This document shows, one piece after another, positions 1 through 9,186 of a stretch of 47,557 bases of DNA (positions are counted from its first letter, which is position 1; every line of letters starts with the position of its first letter). This stretch comes from Comamonas sp. lk. Its GTDB lineage: Bacteria > Pseudomonadota > Gammaproteobacteria > Burkholderiales > Burkholderiaceae_C. The position numbers were made by a program, and so were the translations under genes. The stretch lies in contig CAMATX010000006.1 in the NCBI GenBank assembly GCA_945861345.1, positions 1 through 47,557 on the forward strand, read 5' to 3'. The notes under the pieces are model-generated. The model made no database searches. It saw nothing but the letters and a program-made list of their open reading frames with translations, and was not told where the DNA came from.

Positions 1-1
1 G

Positions 2-1027
2 ATCCAAGGCGGCAAGGGGAACAATACCATCCTATTGGCAAGTCCTTGGAGCGCTTACATGGCCTCCATACAAACGCTCGGCGGCACGACAACTTTGACT
101 TTGCAGTCGACAGACGGAATCTCAGGAACCAAAACTTGTACCGGCGTAATAAGTTACCAATTCACTGATGCCATTTTGCAATTGGCAGCGGACATTGCCA
201 CCTTGAATACGCGCAAAGCGGGAAACTTTTTTGTAGGACAGGGATTAGGTTTTGGACGCATTGCAGGCACTGCAGGCACAGATACCGCCGTATTTACCGG
301 AATCTTGGCCGATTACACCATTTCATTTAGTTCGACAAAACAATTGGCTACGGTCTCGGATACTTCCTTGGGACGAAATGGAAGCAATGCACTAGTTAAT
401 TTTGAGCGCCTGCAGTTTTCGGATTTATCGATTAACCTTTCGACCCCAGTAATAGCCAGCTCTATTGCAAAGCCCAATTTGACACGAATAGAAGAGCTTT
501 ACGTCGCGTTTTTTAACAGAGTTCCAGACGCTGATGGGCTAGCGTATTGGGTACAACAGTTCAAGGGTGGACAAACTATCAATCAAATCGCTGCGCTTTT
601 CTATGACATAGGTATCCAGTACTCCACCCTTACAGGTTTTAGCGCCAGCATGAATAACACCGACTTTATCAACTTGGTATACAAAAATGTACTGGGACGC
701 AAAGACGGTGCCGATGCTGATGGTCTCAAGTATTGGAACGCCGAGTTAGGGGCAGGAGTCCAACGGGGCCAATTGGTGTCCACTATTTTGGATGCCGCAC
801 ATACTTTCAAAAATGATGCAACTTACGGCTGGGTCGCCAATTTGCTGGACAACAAAATAGCGCTCGCGCAAATCTTTGCCGTTAATTTAGCACTCAACTA
901 CAACACACCCGGCGAATCTATTACCCAGGGGATGAAAATTGCCGCGGCCGTAACCCCAACAGATATTCAAGCTGCAATTCAATTAATCGGCGTCCATGCG
1001 GACTCGGTTTTGCTTTATCAGAGTTAA
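2..1027 (+). CDS. DUF4214 domain protein, RTX-like, C-terminal part (5' truncated)
   Basis: The frame is open from base 2, so the gene begins before the window; the TTG at 35 is not a real start. The first residues read GGKGNNTI, which resembles one glycine-rich RTX calcium-binding repeat. The last half carries two DUF4214-type modules, with cores FFNRVPDADGLAYW and VLGRKDGADADGLKYW. DUF4214 modules are common in large secreted adhesins, S-layer proteins and RTX proteins that leave the cell through type I secretion. The exact role is unknown. A type I secretion operon starts about 12 kb downstream on the same strand, so this protein is a reasonable cargo candidate (inference). It ends 30 bp from the convergent glycosyltransferase gene, and its DNA is AT-richer than the housekeeping part of the window. 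Confidence 0.75.
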   Translation: MQGGKGNNTILLASPWSAYMASIQTLGGTTTLTLQSTDGISGTKTCTGVISYQFTDAILQLAADIATLNTRKAGNFFVGQGLGFGRIAGTAGTDTAVFTGILADYTISFSSTKQLATVSDTSLGRNGSNALVNFERLQFSDLSINLSTPVIASSIAKPNLTRIEELYVAFFNRVPDADGLAYWVQQFKGGQTINQIAALFYDIGIQYSTLTGFSASMNNTDFINLVYKNVLGRKDGADADGLKYWNAELGAGVQRGQLVSTILDAAHTFKNDATYGWVANLLDNKIALAQIFAVNLALNYNTPGESITQGMKIAAAVTPTDIQAAIQLIGVHADSVLLYQS

Positions 1028-1057
1028 ATATTCGGCGACAAATCCATGTGGGCCTGT

Positions 1058-2191
1058 TTAGGCGAAATTCGCCATCGATTCATAGACAGCAAGCGTCGCT
1101 TGTGCGCAAGCGCGCCAGGTAAATTGTTGGGCCCTAGAAAGTCCCAAGGTCTTTAATTGAAGGATCAAATTCTCGTTCTGGATCAAGGTTTGCATTGCAT
1201 TGGCAATCTCGGCCACATCCATCGGATTGACCAACAAGGCCGCATCGGCCGCAACCTCTGGAAGCGATGTGGTGTTGGAGGTGATCACTGGCGTTTGACT
1301 TGCAAACGCTTCAAGCACAGGCAAACCAAATCCCTCTGACAGTGAGGGGAAAACCAAAGCAGTGGCAGATTGCAAAAGGGCCCGTTTTTCCAAGTCGGAG
1401 ACGGCACCGATCCAATGAATAGGTTCGCGTCCGGCGGCATCTTGCATCATTGTGATGAGCTCCTGGCTATCCCAGCCATTTCTACCCACGATGACCAAGG
1501 GGAAAGCCTTGCGCATATATATGGGCAAAGATTGATGTGATTGGATAATTCGCAAAATATTTTTTCTAGGCTGCAATGTTCCAATAAAGAGAAAAAAACT
1601 CGTTGGCAGACCATACGTTTTCAAGACTTGCACAACATATTGACTGGATAAAGCCTCAAAATAGCGTTTATCCACTCCCAACGGTACGACGCTGATATTA
1701 CGTGGCGGGATATTGAAATGTTCTGAAATCTGCAATTTGGAGTATTCAGAGATAGTGACAATATGCTGCGCCCAAGAAGCAGTCTTTTTCCACAAAATAT
1801 TTTGAATAGGCCGCAATCGCGAATGAACCCACTCTGGATGGGCCAGCGGGATTGCGTCCATTAAGGTGGCCAACACAGGCGTTGCGCGAAGCCTAGGAAT
1901 CAAATGATCAGTTGCATGAAATAGATCGATTTTATTTGCGCCTCTAATGCGACCCGGGTGATCAACTCCTGTGAGGGCCGAGATTAGCGCGTTAGTGCTA
2001 AACCTGCTCCAATGCTCCGTTGTGAATCCCTGCAAAGTTTCAAGCTTCGCCTTTCCGAAAATGACAGGGTTAAGCTCACACCGCATCTGAACAAGCTCTC
2101 GCGACAATTCTTGGGTGTAATAGGCAATCCCATCAAGTTGACCCAATTGCAAACCCCTGGCAAGCACGCTGGCGCCAAATCCGACACGCAT
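1058..2191 (-). CDS. Family 4 glycosyltransferase (O-polysaccharide)
   Basis: A 377-residue GT-B fold glycosyltransferase of the GT4 family, expected to move a sugar from a nucleotide sugar onto a growing lipid-linked glycan at the inner face of the cytoplasmic membrane. The N-terminal acceptor half opens with MRVGFGASVL and a glycine-containing loop. The C-terminal donor-binding half has GTLQPRKN and the EX7E motif in SEGFGLPVLEA (Glu about 286 and 294). I chose the ATG at 2191 because it overlaps the upstream stop in a TAATG arrangement, which implies translational coupling; an in-frame ATG 21 bp earlier lies inside the upstream gene. It is the last gene of the minus-strand operon starting at wzm. 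Donor and linkage cannot be read from sequence; GDP-mannose or GDP-rhamnose is an inference from the neighbours. Confidence 0.85.
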   Translation of the reverse strand: MRVGFGASVLARGLQLGQLDGIAYYTQELSRELVQMRCELNPVIFGKAKLETLQGFTTEHWSRFSTNALISALTGVDHPGRIRGANKIDLFHATDHLIPRLRATPVLATLMDAIPLAHPEWVHSRLRPIQNILWKKTASWAQHIVTISEYSKLQISEHFNIPPRNISVVPLGVDKRYFEALSSQYVVQVLKTYGLPTSFFLFIGTLQPRKNILRIIQSHQSLPIYMRKAFPLVIVGRNGWDSQELITMMQDAAGREPIHWIGAVSDLEKRALLQSATALVFPSLSEGFGLPVLEAFASQTPVITSNTTSLPEVAADAALLVNPMDVAEIANAMQTLIQNENLILQLKTLGLSRAQQFTWRACAQATLAVYESMANFA

Positions 2192-3039
2192 TACGGTGTC
2201 TCCAGCATCCACTGCAGTGTTTGCAAAATAGTGTATTTCTCTTGTATACCGACTACCGCACGCAGTTTTGAAGGATCACCACAAAGTTTGTGAACTTCAC
2301 CCTCTCGCACAAACTCCGGATTATCTTTAGTTTCGATGCGGTGACCTGTAAGCGATTGCAACGCTTCAACCACGGAAATCAAGGTGTAGGAGTTTCCCGT
2401 GCATACGTTGTAAACCTCGCCCGGTTGGCCTTTTTCAAGCAAAGCAAAATACGCGTTACACACCATACGAACGTCGTTAAATTCACGCTCCACGTGCAAG
2501 TTTCCAAGTTCAACACTAGAAGCCTCGCGTTTGAAATGGTCAACCAGTTTAGGAATCAAAAATTGCGGAGCCTGTCCCGGCCCCGTGTAATTAAAGGGCC
2601 TGACAATAACTATGGGTAATCGGTCGGCATAGAGGTGCGCCACCTTCTCCATCGTTGCCTTGCTCATCGCATAATGGTTCGCCGGAGCAACAGTTTGGGA
2701 CTCCACGATGGGGTACGCCGCGCAATTTCCATAAATATTGGCACTACTTGCAAGGAGTACGCAGGAAGGAACGACCGGCAATGCAGAGAGCGCCGACAAT
2801 AAATTCATCGTGCCAACGACATTGACAGAATAAAAAGCAGTCTCGTCACCATGTCCGACAAAGCTGATGCCTGCCAGATGAACGACCGCATCCACCAAAT
2901 ACTGCCCAATTTCTGCCTCTAAGGCGGCGGCATCCGTGAGGTCAGCGCGAACGGGAACAATTGCATGGCCGGACCGTTGAGCCATGCTTGCAAACATACG
3001 GCCCGTGAACCCAGAGGCACCAGTAAGCAATATATTCAT
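2191..3039 (-). CDS. rmd: NAD(P)-dependent epimerase/dehydratase, probable GDP-6-deoxy-D-mannose reductase
   Basis: A 282-residue extended short-chain dehydrogenase. It shows the Rossmann motif TGASGFTG at residues 6-13, catalytic YAMSK (Tyr123, Lys127) and the upstream Ser98/99. The stretches VRPFNYTGPGQ and EREFNDVRMV are typical of the Rmd/GDP-4-keto-6-deoxymannose reductase group. Rmd reduces the Gmd product to GDP-D-rhamnose. A gmd gene lies about 38 kb away at 41071-42171, so the substrate should be available. The gene is TAATG-coupled to the following glycosyltransferase and lies 95 bp after the giant glycosyltransferase gene. A related 4-reductase or 4-epimerase activity on another nucleotide sugar cannot be excluded: the family call is firm, the substrate is moderate. 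Confidence 0.75.
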   Translation of the reverse strand: MNILLTGASGFTGRMFASMAQRSGHAIVPVRADLTDAAALEAEIGQYLVDAVVHLAGISFVGHGDETAFYSVNVVGTMNLLSALSALPVVPSCVLLASSANIYGNCAAYPIVESQTVAPANHYAMSKATMEKVAHLYADRLPIVIVRPFNYTGPGQAPQFLIPKLVDHFKREASSVELGNLHVEREFNDVRMVCNAYFALLEKGQPGEVYNVCTGNSYTLISVVEALQSLTGHRIETKDNPEFVREGEVHKLCGDPSKLRAVVGIQEKYTILQTLQWMLETP

Positions 3040-3134
3040 ATGCGACCCAAAAGCAATACCAGAACCGTAACGCAGCTCAATTTTTCACGGAAAAACGGAT
3101 TTTGCATAAACCTAAAAAATATTTCTCGCATAGA

Positions 3135-6100
3135 TTAACTTCGTGGCCCATTGAGTGCGCAATTTTTGAAATGTAGTGCCGCCAGCATGCCGGCCAAGCG
3201 AATACCAAGTTTGGAATAGCGATGGTCAGCCAACCAACGCGCATTGTCTTTCGCTTTTGCAACCATTGATGCATCTTCACCTTGAATTGCGCGCATCAAA
3301 GCATCTATGCCTTCAGAGATATGTTCAACCGAAGTGCCAGGCAGGAAATGGACAGCGTCACGAACATCGTCAAATATTCCTAAGGGCGTCACCGCTACGG
3401 CTACTCCGCTTGCAATTCCAAAACGCACCGCAGCACTGGCCGACTCCCCGGTCTTTTGGTAAGGAAACACAATCAAATCGGCATCTGAAAGGTAGCCAAG
3501 ACTCTGGGCATCGTCGAGATAATCAGTCCGCAAAACTATTTGATCTTGTGCATGTGTTGCCGCTATTTTGGTGCGCGCTTGCGCAATCGTCTCGGCCGAG
3601 ACAGGCGCAGGATATTGTGCATTCACCATAGTAAGTTCTAAAGATACTCCCGCGTCACGCAAACTGACTACCGCATCAATGAGTTCCAATAGGCCTTTAT
3701 GGGGTAAAAAATAACCATAACTGGCAATTCGAAATGGTCGATCAATGACCGCCTCTTTCGCACCAGGATGTCGCTCAATGATGCCAAGAGGCAATAGCAC
3801 GACATTCGCCACAAGGCCATACGTTTTGAGCCTATTTAAATCAGCGACGCTGTGAACAATCACTCTGTCACAGCGTTTTAAGGCGGCAACCAAATCTACA
3901 ATTTTTTTGTGTGATACCTGCATCGGATCGGTCGTTGAATGCATTTCCGTCACAACGGTACGCCCTGCATCGATTTGGCTATTTACAAAACCGGCCAATG
4001 CCAGTAAGTCAAAGAATCCATAATTAAACTGAATAACCAATATGTCAAAGTCCGCCGAATCAATGGTCGCCGCTAAATTGACCAGTGAGTCATCGTCTCC
4101 CTGATGCCAACAACGAACTACACGATCATCATCACCTGCCACCATAGCATCGGTGTGGCTGGCCAAAATTTGAACATCAGCAGGCATATGCTCGAGCATA
4201 TGCTGCGAATAACTTGCTATCCCGCACCGGGTATTCCAACTGCTCACCCAAGCAATACGCGGTTCATTTTTTTCCCCAACCAGTGTGAATTTACGTAATG
4301 CTTGTTCGGATCTTTGAGCCACCTGTTTCCATGTGAATTGGGCAAGCAACAGTTGACGGCCTGCGCCTGCGCGCTTTGCTCGCTCGCTGGCGGACGACTG
4401 GTGCACCTCGATTAGCTTGCGCGCTAAATGGTGCACATTAGGTTGTGCCCACACCGAGTCTGATAAATCAAAATGACTTTTCGTCTGAACAAAATCAAAC
4501 TCCACTAGCCATGCAGTTTCGCTGGTGCAGAAATCAAGTTGCCCGCTCCAGCCCGTAGTAATAACTGCCAATCCCGAAAGCATCGCCTCTGCCAGCGGCA
4601 AGCCAAATCCCTCTGCCTTACTCGGCGCAACGAGCGACTGACATTGGGCGTACAAAGACTTAAGCTGCGAGTCACTGTAGTCTGACTCAAGCACCAAAAC
4701 ATCAGGGAAATTAGCGTCAGTTGTTCGTATGTCACTTAACCATTGATGAATTTGATTGTGCGGATTTGGAAAGGTCTTGATCACCAGCGTGACATCGTCA
4801 CTGGCTCTAAAGGCCAAACCGTAGGCCCTAAGCAGTTCTTCAATGCCCTTTCGCGGAAAGCAAGATGAGACATGCAAAAACCGAAATGTCTTAGCTTGAA
4901 TCGTAAGCGTATCGCCCACTTCAACCCGCTCCCAATGATCTACACCTAAACCGGTCACAGCGATTGGCACACGGACACCACTATCCATCAACAACTTGGC
5001 TACGTGCTGGGACATCACGGTCATGCCGTCCAAATGTTCATTAAAGGCCTGCACCCAATCTGAAGGGAACCGGCTTTCCTCCCACCCGTAACAGTGAAGG
5101 AAGTTATGGCGGGCATCCATGTCAAGAACCCGCGGAGGATACATAAAACGGCTCAATACGTCAGCCTGGTTCGACCCCAAAGCCAACGCACGTTTGTGCA
5201 AATTCTTCAGGTCTTCGTTTGCTGCGAGGAATTTTGGATTGGCTGGGAAGTCGCCCCCGCCTTCGGCCGAATGCAATGCCACATCATGGCCAAGCGCGAC
5301 AAGCCCACGCGCGAATTCTCGGTTAACCAATGCCAAACTGTAGCTGCTGTCAAATGGACCCTCAATACGCCATAGTAATCGGGAGGGGAGTAGGTCAGTG
5401 CGCCGCAGGGAGGCAACCTCGCGCTCATTGCAGTCGATACAAGACGCGACGTTAACAAGCGTCTGATCGTTTTCTGCACCCCACTGTTTCAGGTTGGCCG
5501 CTACTTCTTTGACCAGTCTGGCATAGTCGTGTCGATAAATTTCGCTCAACGGACGCATCTCAGCGACAGCGTCGAGGCGCTTTTGCCACTCACATTCAAA
5601 TGCCCGCAAAGCGGTCTGGGCGCATAAGTTCCAAGAAAACATTTTTGACTGGGAAAGGCCATGGCTAACTAATTGTTCGCGAAATACACGATCTGTAAGT
5701 GCCTGCAATAATTTCTCTTTAATGGATTCGACGTCCAATGGATTAAACATCGCTGCCTCCAGTCCCATCACCTCCGGCAGACTGCTTGTATCGGAAGCAA
5801 TAACCACAGCGCCACACGCCATGGCCTCCAATGGAGGCAGACCGAATCCTTCGTGCCATGATGGAAAAACAAAAAGCCAACACAAGTTGTAGGCAGCAAC
5901 AAGCTCGTCATCTGACACAAAACCCGTGAATCGGACGTCGGCCAAGCTTAGATCATGCAACAGAGCGGTGCTGTTGACATGCTCAATTTCGATCTCGGAA
6001 AGCCTTCCTGCAAAAAGAAGCTGGTAGGCTTGCCGAATGTCTGCGGGTAATTGGGCAAAGGCCTCAATCAGTCGGGGGAGGTTTTTTCGATGGTCTGCTC

Positions 6101-6806
6101 CGCCGGTATATAAAATAAATGGCTTGCTGACTCTCCATTTATCCAATAACTGATGACGCCTCGCTTCATCGACGTGCTGTGGACGAAAGGATGAGTCGCA
6201 TGCTGCCGATATATTTATAATTTTATCGGAGGGAATCGCGAGATGTTCGATCGCTTCCCTCCTAGATGAATCAGAAATCGACAGGCACAGGTCAGCACGT
6301 TGCATTGCTTCGATTCGCTGCCTGTAATACGTTTCGTAGGCCGGGTGGGGCGTCAAGTATTGCTCTGGATTGAGCAGCGGTATAAAGTCATAAACCGTCG
6401 TGCAAACCAATGTATGGTGGTCAAGACAACCAACGGTGACAATCGCATTGTCGACATAGCCTTCAAACAAGCTACTTATTAAAACCACATCCGGTTGCAG
6501 GCTGGCAATAAAAGCCTCGCGCAGATACTCGGCGACATTTGCACGGCAGATATTGTCGATATCATTTACGTTTACCGGTCCGGGCGCTGTCCAGACCTTA
6601 ACGTGCTCGGCGGGAATGATTCCTTCGAATGCTTGGCGTATGGGTTCAATACTCTGGGCAAACAGCCCATTAAGAACCAAAATCACCTCATTCGGGCCGC
6701 GATTACGCGCTATGGCCTGGCTAAGAGACAGCGTGTACCTGCCGATACCACGAAAGCGACTGGCAGTTTGTGCACCTTGCATGTCAATGACAATGCGCAT
6801 AATCAT
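3135..6806 (-). CDS. Giant glycosyltransferase with three GT-B (GT4-like) domains
   Basis: A 1223-residue protein built from three consecutive GT-B glycosyltransferase units. Unit 1 is about residues 1-415, with the start MRIVIDMQGAQ and EX7E at Glu319/Glu327 (HEGFGLPPLEA). Unit 2 is about 475-840, with EX7E at Glu732/Glu740 (AEGFGLPLAEA). Unit 3 is about 849-1210, where the motif reads ESASAAVRF from Glu1121, so the second Glu is replaced by Phe1129. Multi-domain enzymes of this kind, such as WbdA of E. coli O8/O9, polymerise mannan repeats; in the Pseudomonas D-rhamnan locus the work is split over WbpX, WbpY and WbpZ. I infer that this protein builds the repeat of the ABC-exported homopolymer. 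Its ATG overlaps the methyltransferase stop (ATGA). Residues 420-470 look like a linker. Confidence 0.85.
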   Translation of the reverse strand: MIMRIVIDMQGAQTASRFRGIGRYTLSLSQAIARNRGPNEVILVLNGLFAQSIEPIRQAFEGIIPAEHVKVWTAPGPVNVNDIDNICRANVAEYLREAFIASLQPDVVLISSLFEGYVDNAIVTVGCLDHHTLVCTTVYDFIPLLNPEQYLTPHPAYETYYRQRIEAMQRADLCLSISDSSRREAIEHLAIPSDKIINISAACDSSFRPQHVDEARRHQLLDKWRVSKPFILYTGGADHRKNLPRLIEAFAQLPADIRQAYQLLFAGRLSEIEIEHVNSTALLHDLSLADVRFTGFVSDDELVAAYNLCWLFVFPSWHEGFGLPPLEAMACGAVVIASDTSSLPEVMGLEAAMFNPLDVESIKEKLLQALTDRVFREQLVSHGLSQSKMFSWNLCAQTALRAFECEWQKRLDAVAEMRPLSEIYRHDYARLVKEVAANLKQWGAENDQTLVNVASCIDCNEREVASLRRTDLLPSRLLWRIEGPFDSSYSLALVNREFARGLVALGHDVALHSAEGGGDFPANPKFLAANEDLKNLHKRALALGSNQADVLSRFMYPPRVLDMDARHNFLHCYGWEESRFPSDWVQAFNEHLDGMTVMSQHVAKLLMDSGVRVPIAVTGLGVDHWERVEVGDTLTIQAKTFRFLHVSSCFPRKGIEELLRAYGLAFRASDDVTLVIKTFPNPHNQIHQWLSDIRTTDANFPDVLVLESDYSDSQLKSLYAQCQSLVAPSKAEGFGLPLAEAMLSGLAVITTGWSGQLDFCTSETAWLVEFDFVQTKSHFDLSDSVWAQPNVHHLARKLIEVHQSSASERAKRAGAGRQLLLAQFTWKQVAQRSEQALRKFTLVGEKNEPRIAWVSSWNTRCGIASYSQHMLEHMPADVQILASHTDAMVAGDDDRVVRCWHQGDDDSLVNLAATIDSADFDILVIQFNYGFFDLLALAGFVNSQIDAGRTVVTEMHSTTDPMQVSHKKIVDLVAALKRCDRVIVHSVADLNRLKTYGLVANVVLLPLGIIERHPGAKEAVIDRPFRIASYGYFLPHKGLLELIDAVVSLRDAGVSLELTMVNAQYPAPVSAETIAQARTKIAATHAQDQIVLRTDYLDDAQSLGYLSDADLIVFPYQKTGESASAAVRFGIASGVAVAVTPLGIFDDVRDAVHFLPGTSVEHISEGIDALMRAIQGEDASMVAKAKDNARWLADHRYSKLGIRLAGMLAALHFKNCALNGPRS

Positions 6807-7969
6807 TCCCCCTGATCTGCAAGTGCTTTTTTCAAATCATCCCGGATTTCTAACCCGCGGGGCGAGAGCCTTGGGGAGGCGTCAATTCGCCCTTTGACAT
6901 GACTGGGTAAGTAAGCCTTTTGGTCACATAGCGAGGAAGACAGCCTTTTGAATAAAGCGCCTAAGCGCATGGCAAGCCCGTGTTCGGCGAGTAATCTTTT
7001 CTGAAAATTCAACCAGCGCAAAGGTTTGGTAATTCGCCAAGATCGGCTCATATACACCGTATTGAGTTGGGCAAGAAAATCCAAATGCATTTGCGACTTG
7101 GCTTCCTGTACCGCAATTGCCGCCCATTGCACCTTCATTTCGGCTCGCTCGGTCATTGCAACTGCCTGGATCATTTGGTCTTGAAGCATTTGCACATTTG
7201 CACGAAGCGTTTTCAACTGCAAACTTATATTGTGGTCGTAGCGATCGAGAAGCGTTTGCAATGAAAGCCCAAAGTCTTTTGCAAACCCAATGTTCCACAT
7301 ACTCAGAATTTCAGCGGGAGCGCTCTTTTGGGCTATCACTGCGTAGTCGGGACTTGCTCCGCTGATAACCTCTGCAAGCGTGGGTGCGAAGTTAGTTCGC
7401 AGTTGCGCCGACTCCTGCAAACGCACTAATTTGATACGCTGGAAACCGTGTAATCTTGGCAAGAATGACAGTAACTCAGGCGGCAATGGCTTCTGGTGCG
7501 TTGGATCGAGATAAAAATTGCGGGTCGCCACGATCAGGTTTTCAGGGTTTGGTGTTTCCATGATCAACAAACCGGCGGGCAACAAAACCCGCAATGCTTC
7601 GGTAATCAGTACTTGGAGCTGCTCAAATTGCAAGTGCTCCACCAAATGGAAAGCAGACACGATGGCCTGACTTTGATCAGCAAGCGTGGCAAGGTAATCC
7701 AGTGCATCACCCCGATGGACTCTGAAACCCCTTTCCCGGCAGGACTCCAACATACCTTCGTCCAAATCAACGCCATGCGGGGAAAAACCCATAGATTGCA
7801 TTTTTTCAATCCACTCCCCGCGTCCACAGCCTAAGTCGACTACTTCTGCCTTGGGCAAGGCTGTCACCAAAGGTTGAAGAAAATCATCGTAAACCTGAAG
7901 ACGCTCAGTAATCAATGCGCGCGCGCCTCTGAAGCTCGATTCAAATTCTGTGTAAAAACTGTCCGTCAT
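6803..7969 (-). CDS. SAM-dependent methyltransferase with C-terminal helical tail, WbdD-like chain terminator
   Basis: A 388-residue class I methyltransferase. SAM motif I VVDLGCGRGEW is at about residues 43-53, the acidic end of strand beta2 is GVDLDEG, and a later block reads METPNPEN followed by YLDPTHQKPLP, as in the methyltransferase module of WbdD. Residues about 240-300 are rich in Gln, Ala and heptad-like Leu/Met, which suggests a coiled coil. A SRSWRITKPLRWL segment follows; it is common at the ends of polysaccharide enzymes. In E. coli O8/O9 WbdD caps the O-chain by methylation and scaffolds the polymerase through a coiled coil. This protein has no kinase domain. It sits between wzt and the giant glycosyltransferase with ATGA overlaps at both ends, which supports a role in chain termination (inference). 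Confidence 0.8.
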   Translation of the reverse strand: MTDSFYTEFESSFRGARALITERLQVYDDFLQPLVTALPKAEVVDLGCGRGEWIEKMQSMGFSPHGVDLDEGMLESCRERGFRVHRGDALDYLATLADQSQAIVSAFHLVEHLQFEQLQVLITEALRVLLPAGLLIMETPNPENLIVATRNFYLDPTHQKPLPPELLSFLPRLHGFQRIKLVRLQESAQLRTNFAPTLAEVISGASPDYAVIAQKSAPAEILSMWNIGFAKDFGLSLQTLLDRYDHNISLQLKTLRANVQMLQDQMIQAVAMTERAEMKVQWAAIAVQEAKSQMHLDFLAQLNTVYMSRSWRITKPLRWLNFQKRLLAEHGLAMRLGALFKRLSSSLCDQKAYLPSHVKGRIDASPRLSPRGLEIRDDLKKALADQGE

Positions 7970-9186
7970 GATTCAATTTTTAGTGAAATAGGTAGCCAAT
8001 TTGAACCAACGAAGTTAACTTTATCCACGTTTATGACATTAAATACAACTGCCAGATCACGCCATTCATAGTTTTTATGCAGATGGTTTTCCTGCGAATG
8101 CAGCGCTATCGCAATGGAGTATGACCCAGGCCCTAGGTTGGCTACAAAGTCGATCACAAATAAGTGGACACCTCCTGCTGCGGCCGGTGCGATGACCTGG
8201 TCCAAGTAATAGGTGTTCGTGCCAAATATGGGCTGGCCCATCCTGTCCTTGATCATGAATCCCAGCACCAGGTCCGGTATCGACTGGTTCACCTGGGTGC
8301 GAACCGTCAAGACCAGCTTCTCCGCCACCGCTACCACGTCGGCTTCCTTGCCGCTGGTATGAAGCAAGGAGACATCGAGGATTTGCGCTTCGCCCGACCC
8401 GGAAATGGTTTGCACTTTACCGTCCGTTCGTTGGATGCGATGCACTGCAGTAGTTTGACGCTGCGCCAACATGGCGTTGTAATAGTCCATTACCGCTTCG
8501 GGTGGTCCCTCCATGGCGATCTGACCACTATTGAGCAAAATCGCCCTATCGCAAATGCTTTGAATAGCTACCTTGTCATGGCTAACCATCAGCAAGGTGG
8601 TACCTTGTTCACGAAAAGTCCGAATTCGATCAAAACTTTTGTGCTGAAAATAGTCATCGCCCACCGACAGCGCTTCATCGACGATAAGTATATCGGGGCG
8701 TATGGCTGTGGCAACGCTAAAAGCCAAGCGCATTTGCATACCACTGCTATACACCCGAACGGGCTGATCTATATAGTCTCCAATTTCGGCAAAGGATTCG
8801 ATCTCAGGCATGAGATCGTTCATTTGTGACGTACTGATTCCCAATAGCTGCCCAGCCATGATCGCATTTTGGCGCCCGGTAAAGTCCGGGTGAAAGCCGA
8901 TTCCCAGTTCCAGCAATGCAGCGACGCGGCCGGTCATTTGGACGCTGCCCACGGTGGCCTGGGTAGTTCCCGTGATGAGTTTAAGCAAGGTGCTCTTGCC
9001 CGCACCATTAATTCCGATGATGCCTACCGATTCACCAGGCCGGACTGAAAAACTAATGTCTCGCAAAACCCATTTCAGACGATGGCGGGCCACAGCCCCG
9101 AAAAGTAACCACTCAGTCAACCTCCCCCAGCGCCCCTGATATTGCTTATAGGCCTTGCCTAATGAATGGACGGTGATACTACCCAT
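7966..9186 (-). CDS. wzt: O-polysaccharide ABC transporter ATPase Wzt with carbohydrate-binding tail
   Basis: A 406-residue ABC ATPase that powers export of finished, lipid-linked O-polysaccharide across the inner membrane together with Wzm. The nucleotide-binding domain fills residues 1-240: Walker A GINGAGKST at 58-66, a YSSGMQMR signature near 146, Walker B ILIVDE at 166-171 and H-loop His203. Residues about 260-400 form an extra beta-rich domain of the kind that, in E. coli O9a Wzt, binds the modified non-reducing end of the glycan. Its presence, with a methyltransferase gene next door, points to termination-coupled export. The start ATG shares one base with the wzm stop (TGATG), and the stop overlaps the methyltransferase start (ATGA), so the genes form one operon. 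Confidence 0.93.
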   Translation of the reverse strand: MGSITVHSLGKAYKQYQGRWGRLTEWLLFGAVARHRLKWVLRDISFSVRPGESVGIIGINGAGKSTLLKLITGTTQATVGSVQMTGRVAALLELGIGFHPDFTGRQNAIMAGQLLGISTSQMNDLMPEIESFAEIGDYIDQPVRVYSSGMQMRLAFSVATAIRPDILIVDEALSVGDDYFQHKSFDRIRTFREQGTTLLMVSHDKVAIQSICDRAILLNSGQIAMEGPPEAVMDYYNAMLAQRQTTAVHRIQRTDGKVQTISGSGEAQILDVSLLHTSGKEADVVAVAEKLVLTVRTQVNQSIPDLVLGFMIKDRMGQPIFGTNTYYLDQVIAPAAAGGVHLFVIDFVANLGPGSYSIAIALHSQENHLHKNYEWRDLAVVFNVINVDKVNFVGSNWLPISLKIES

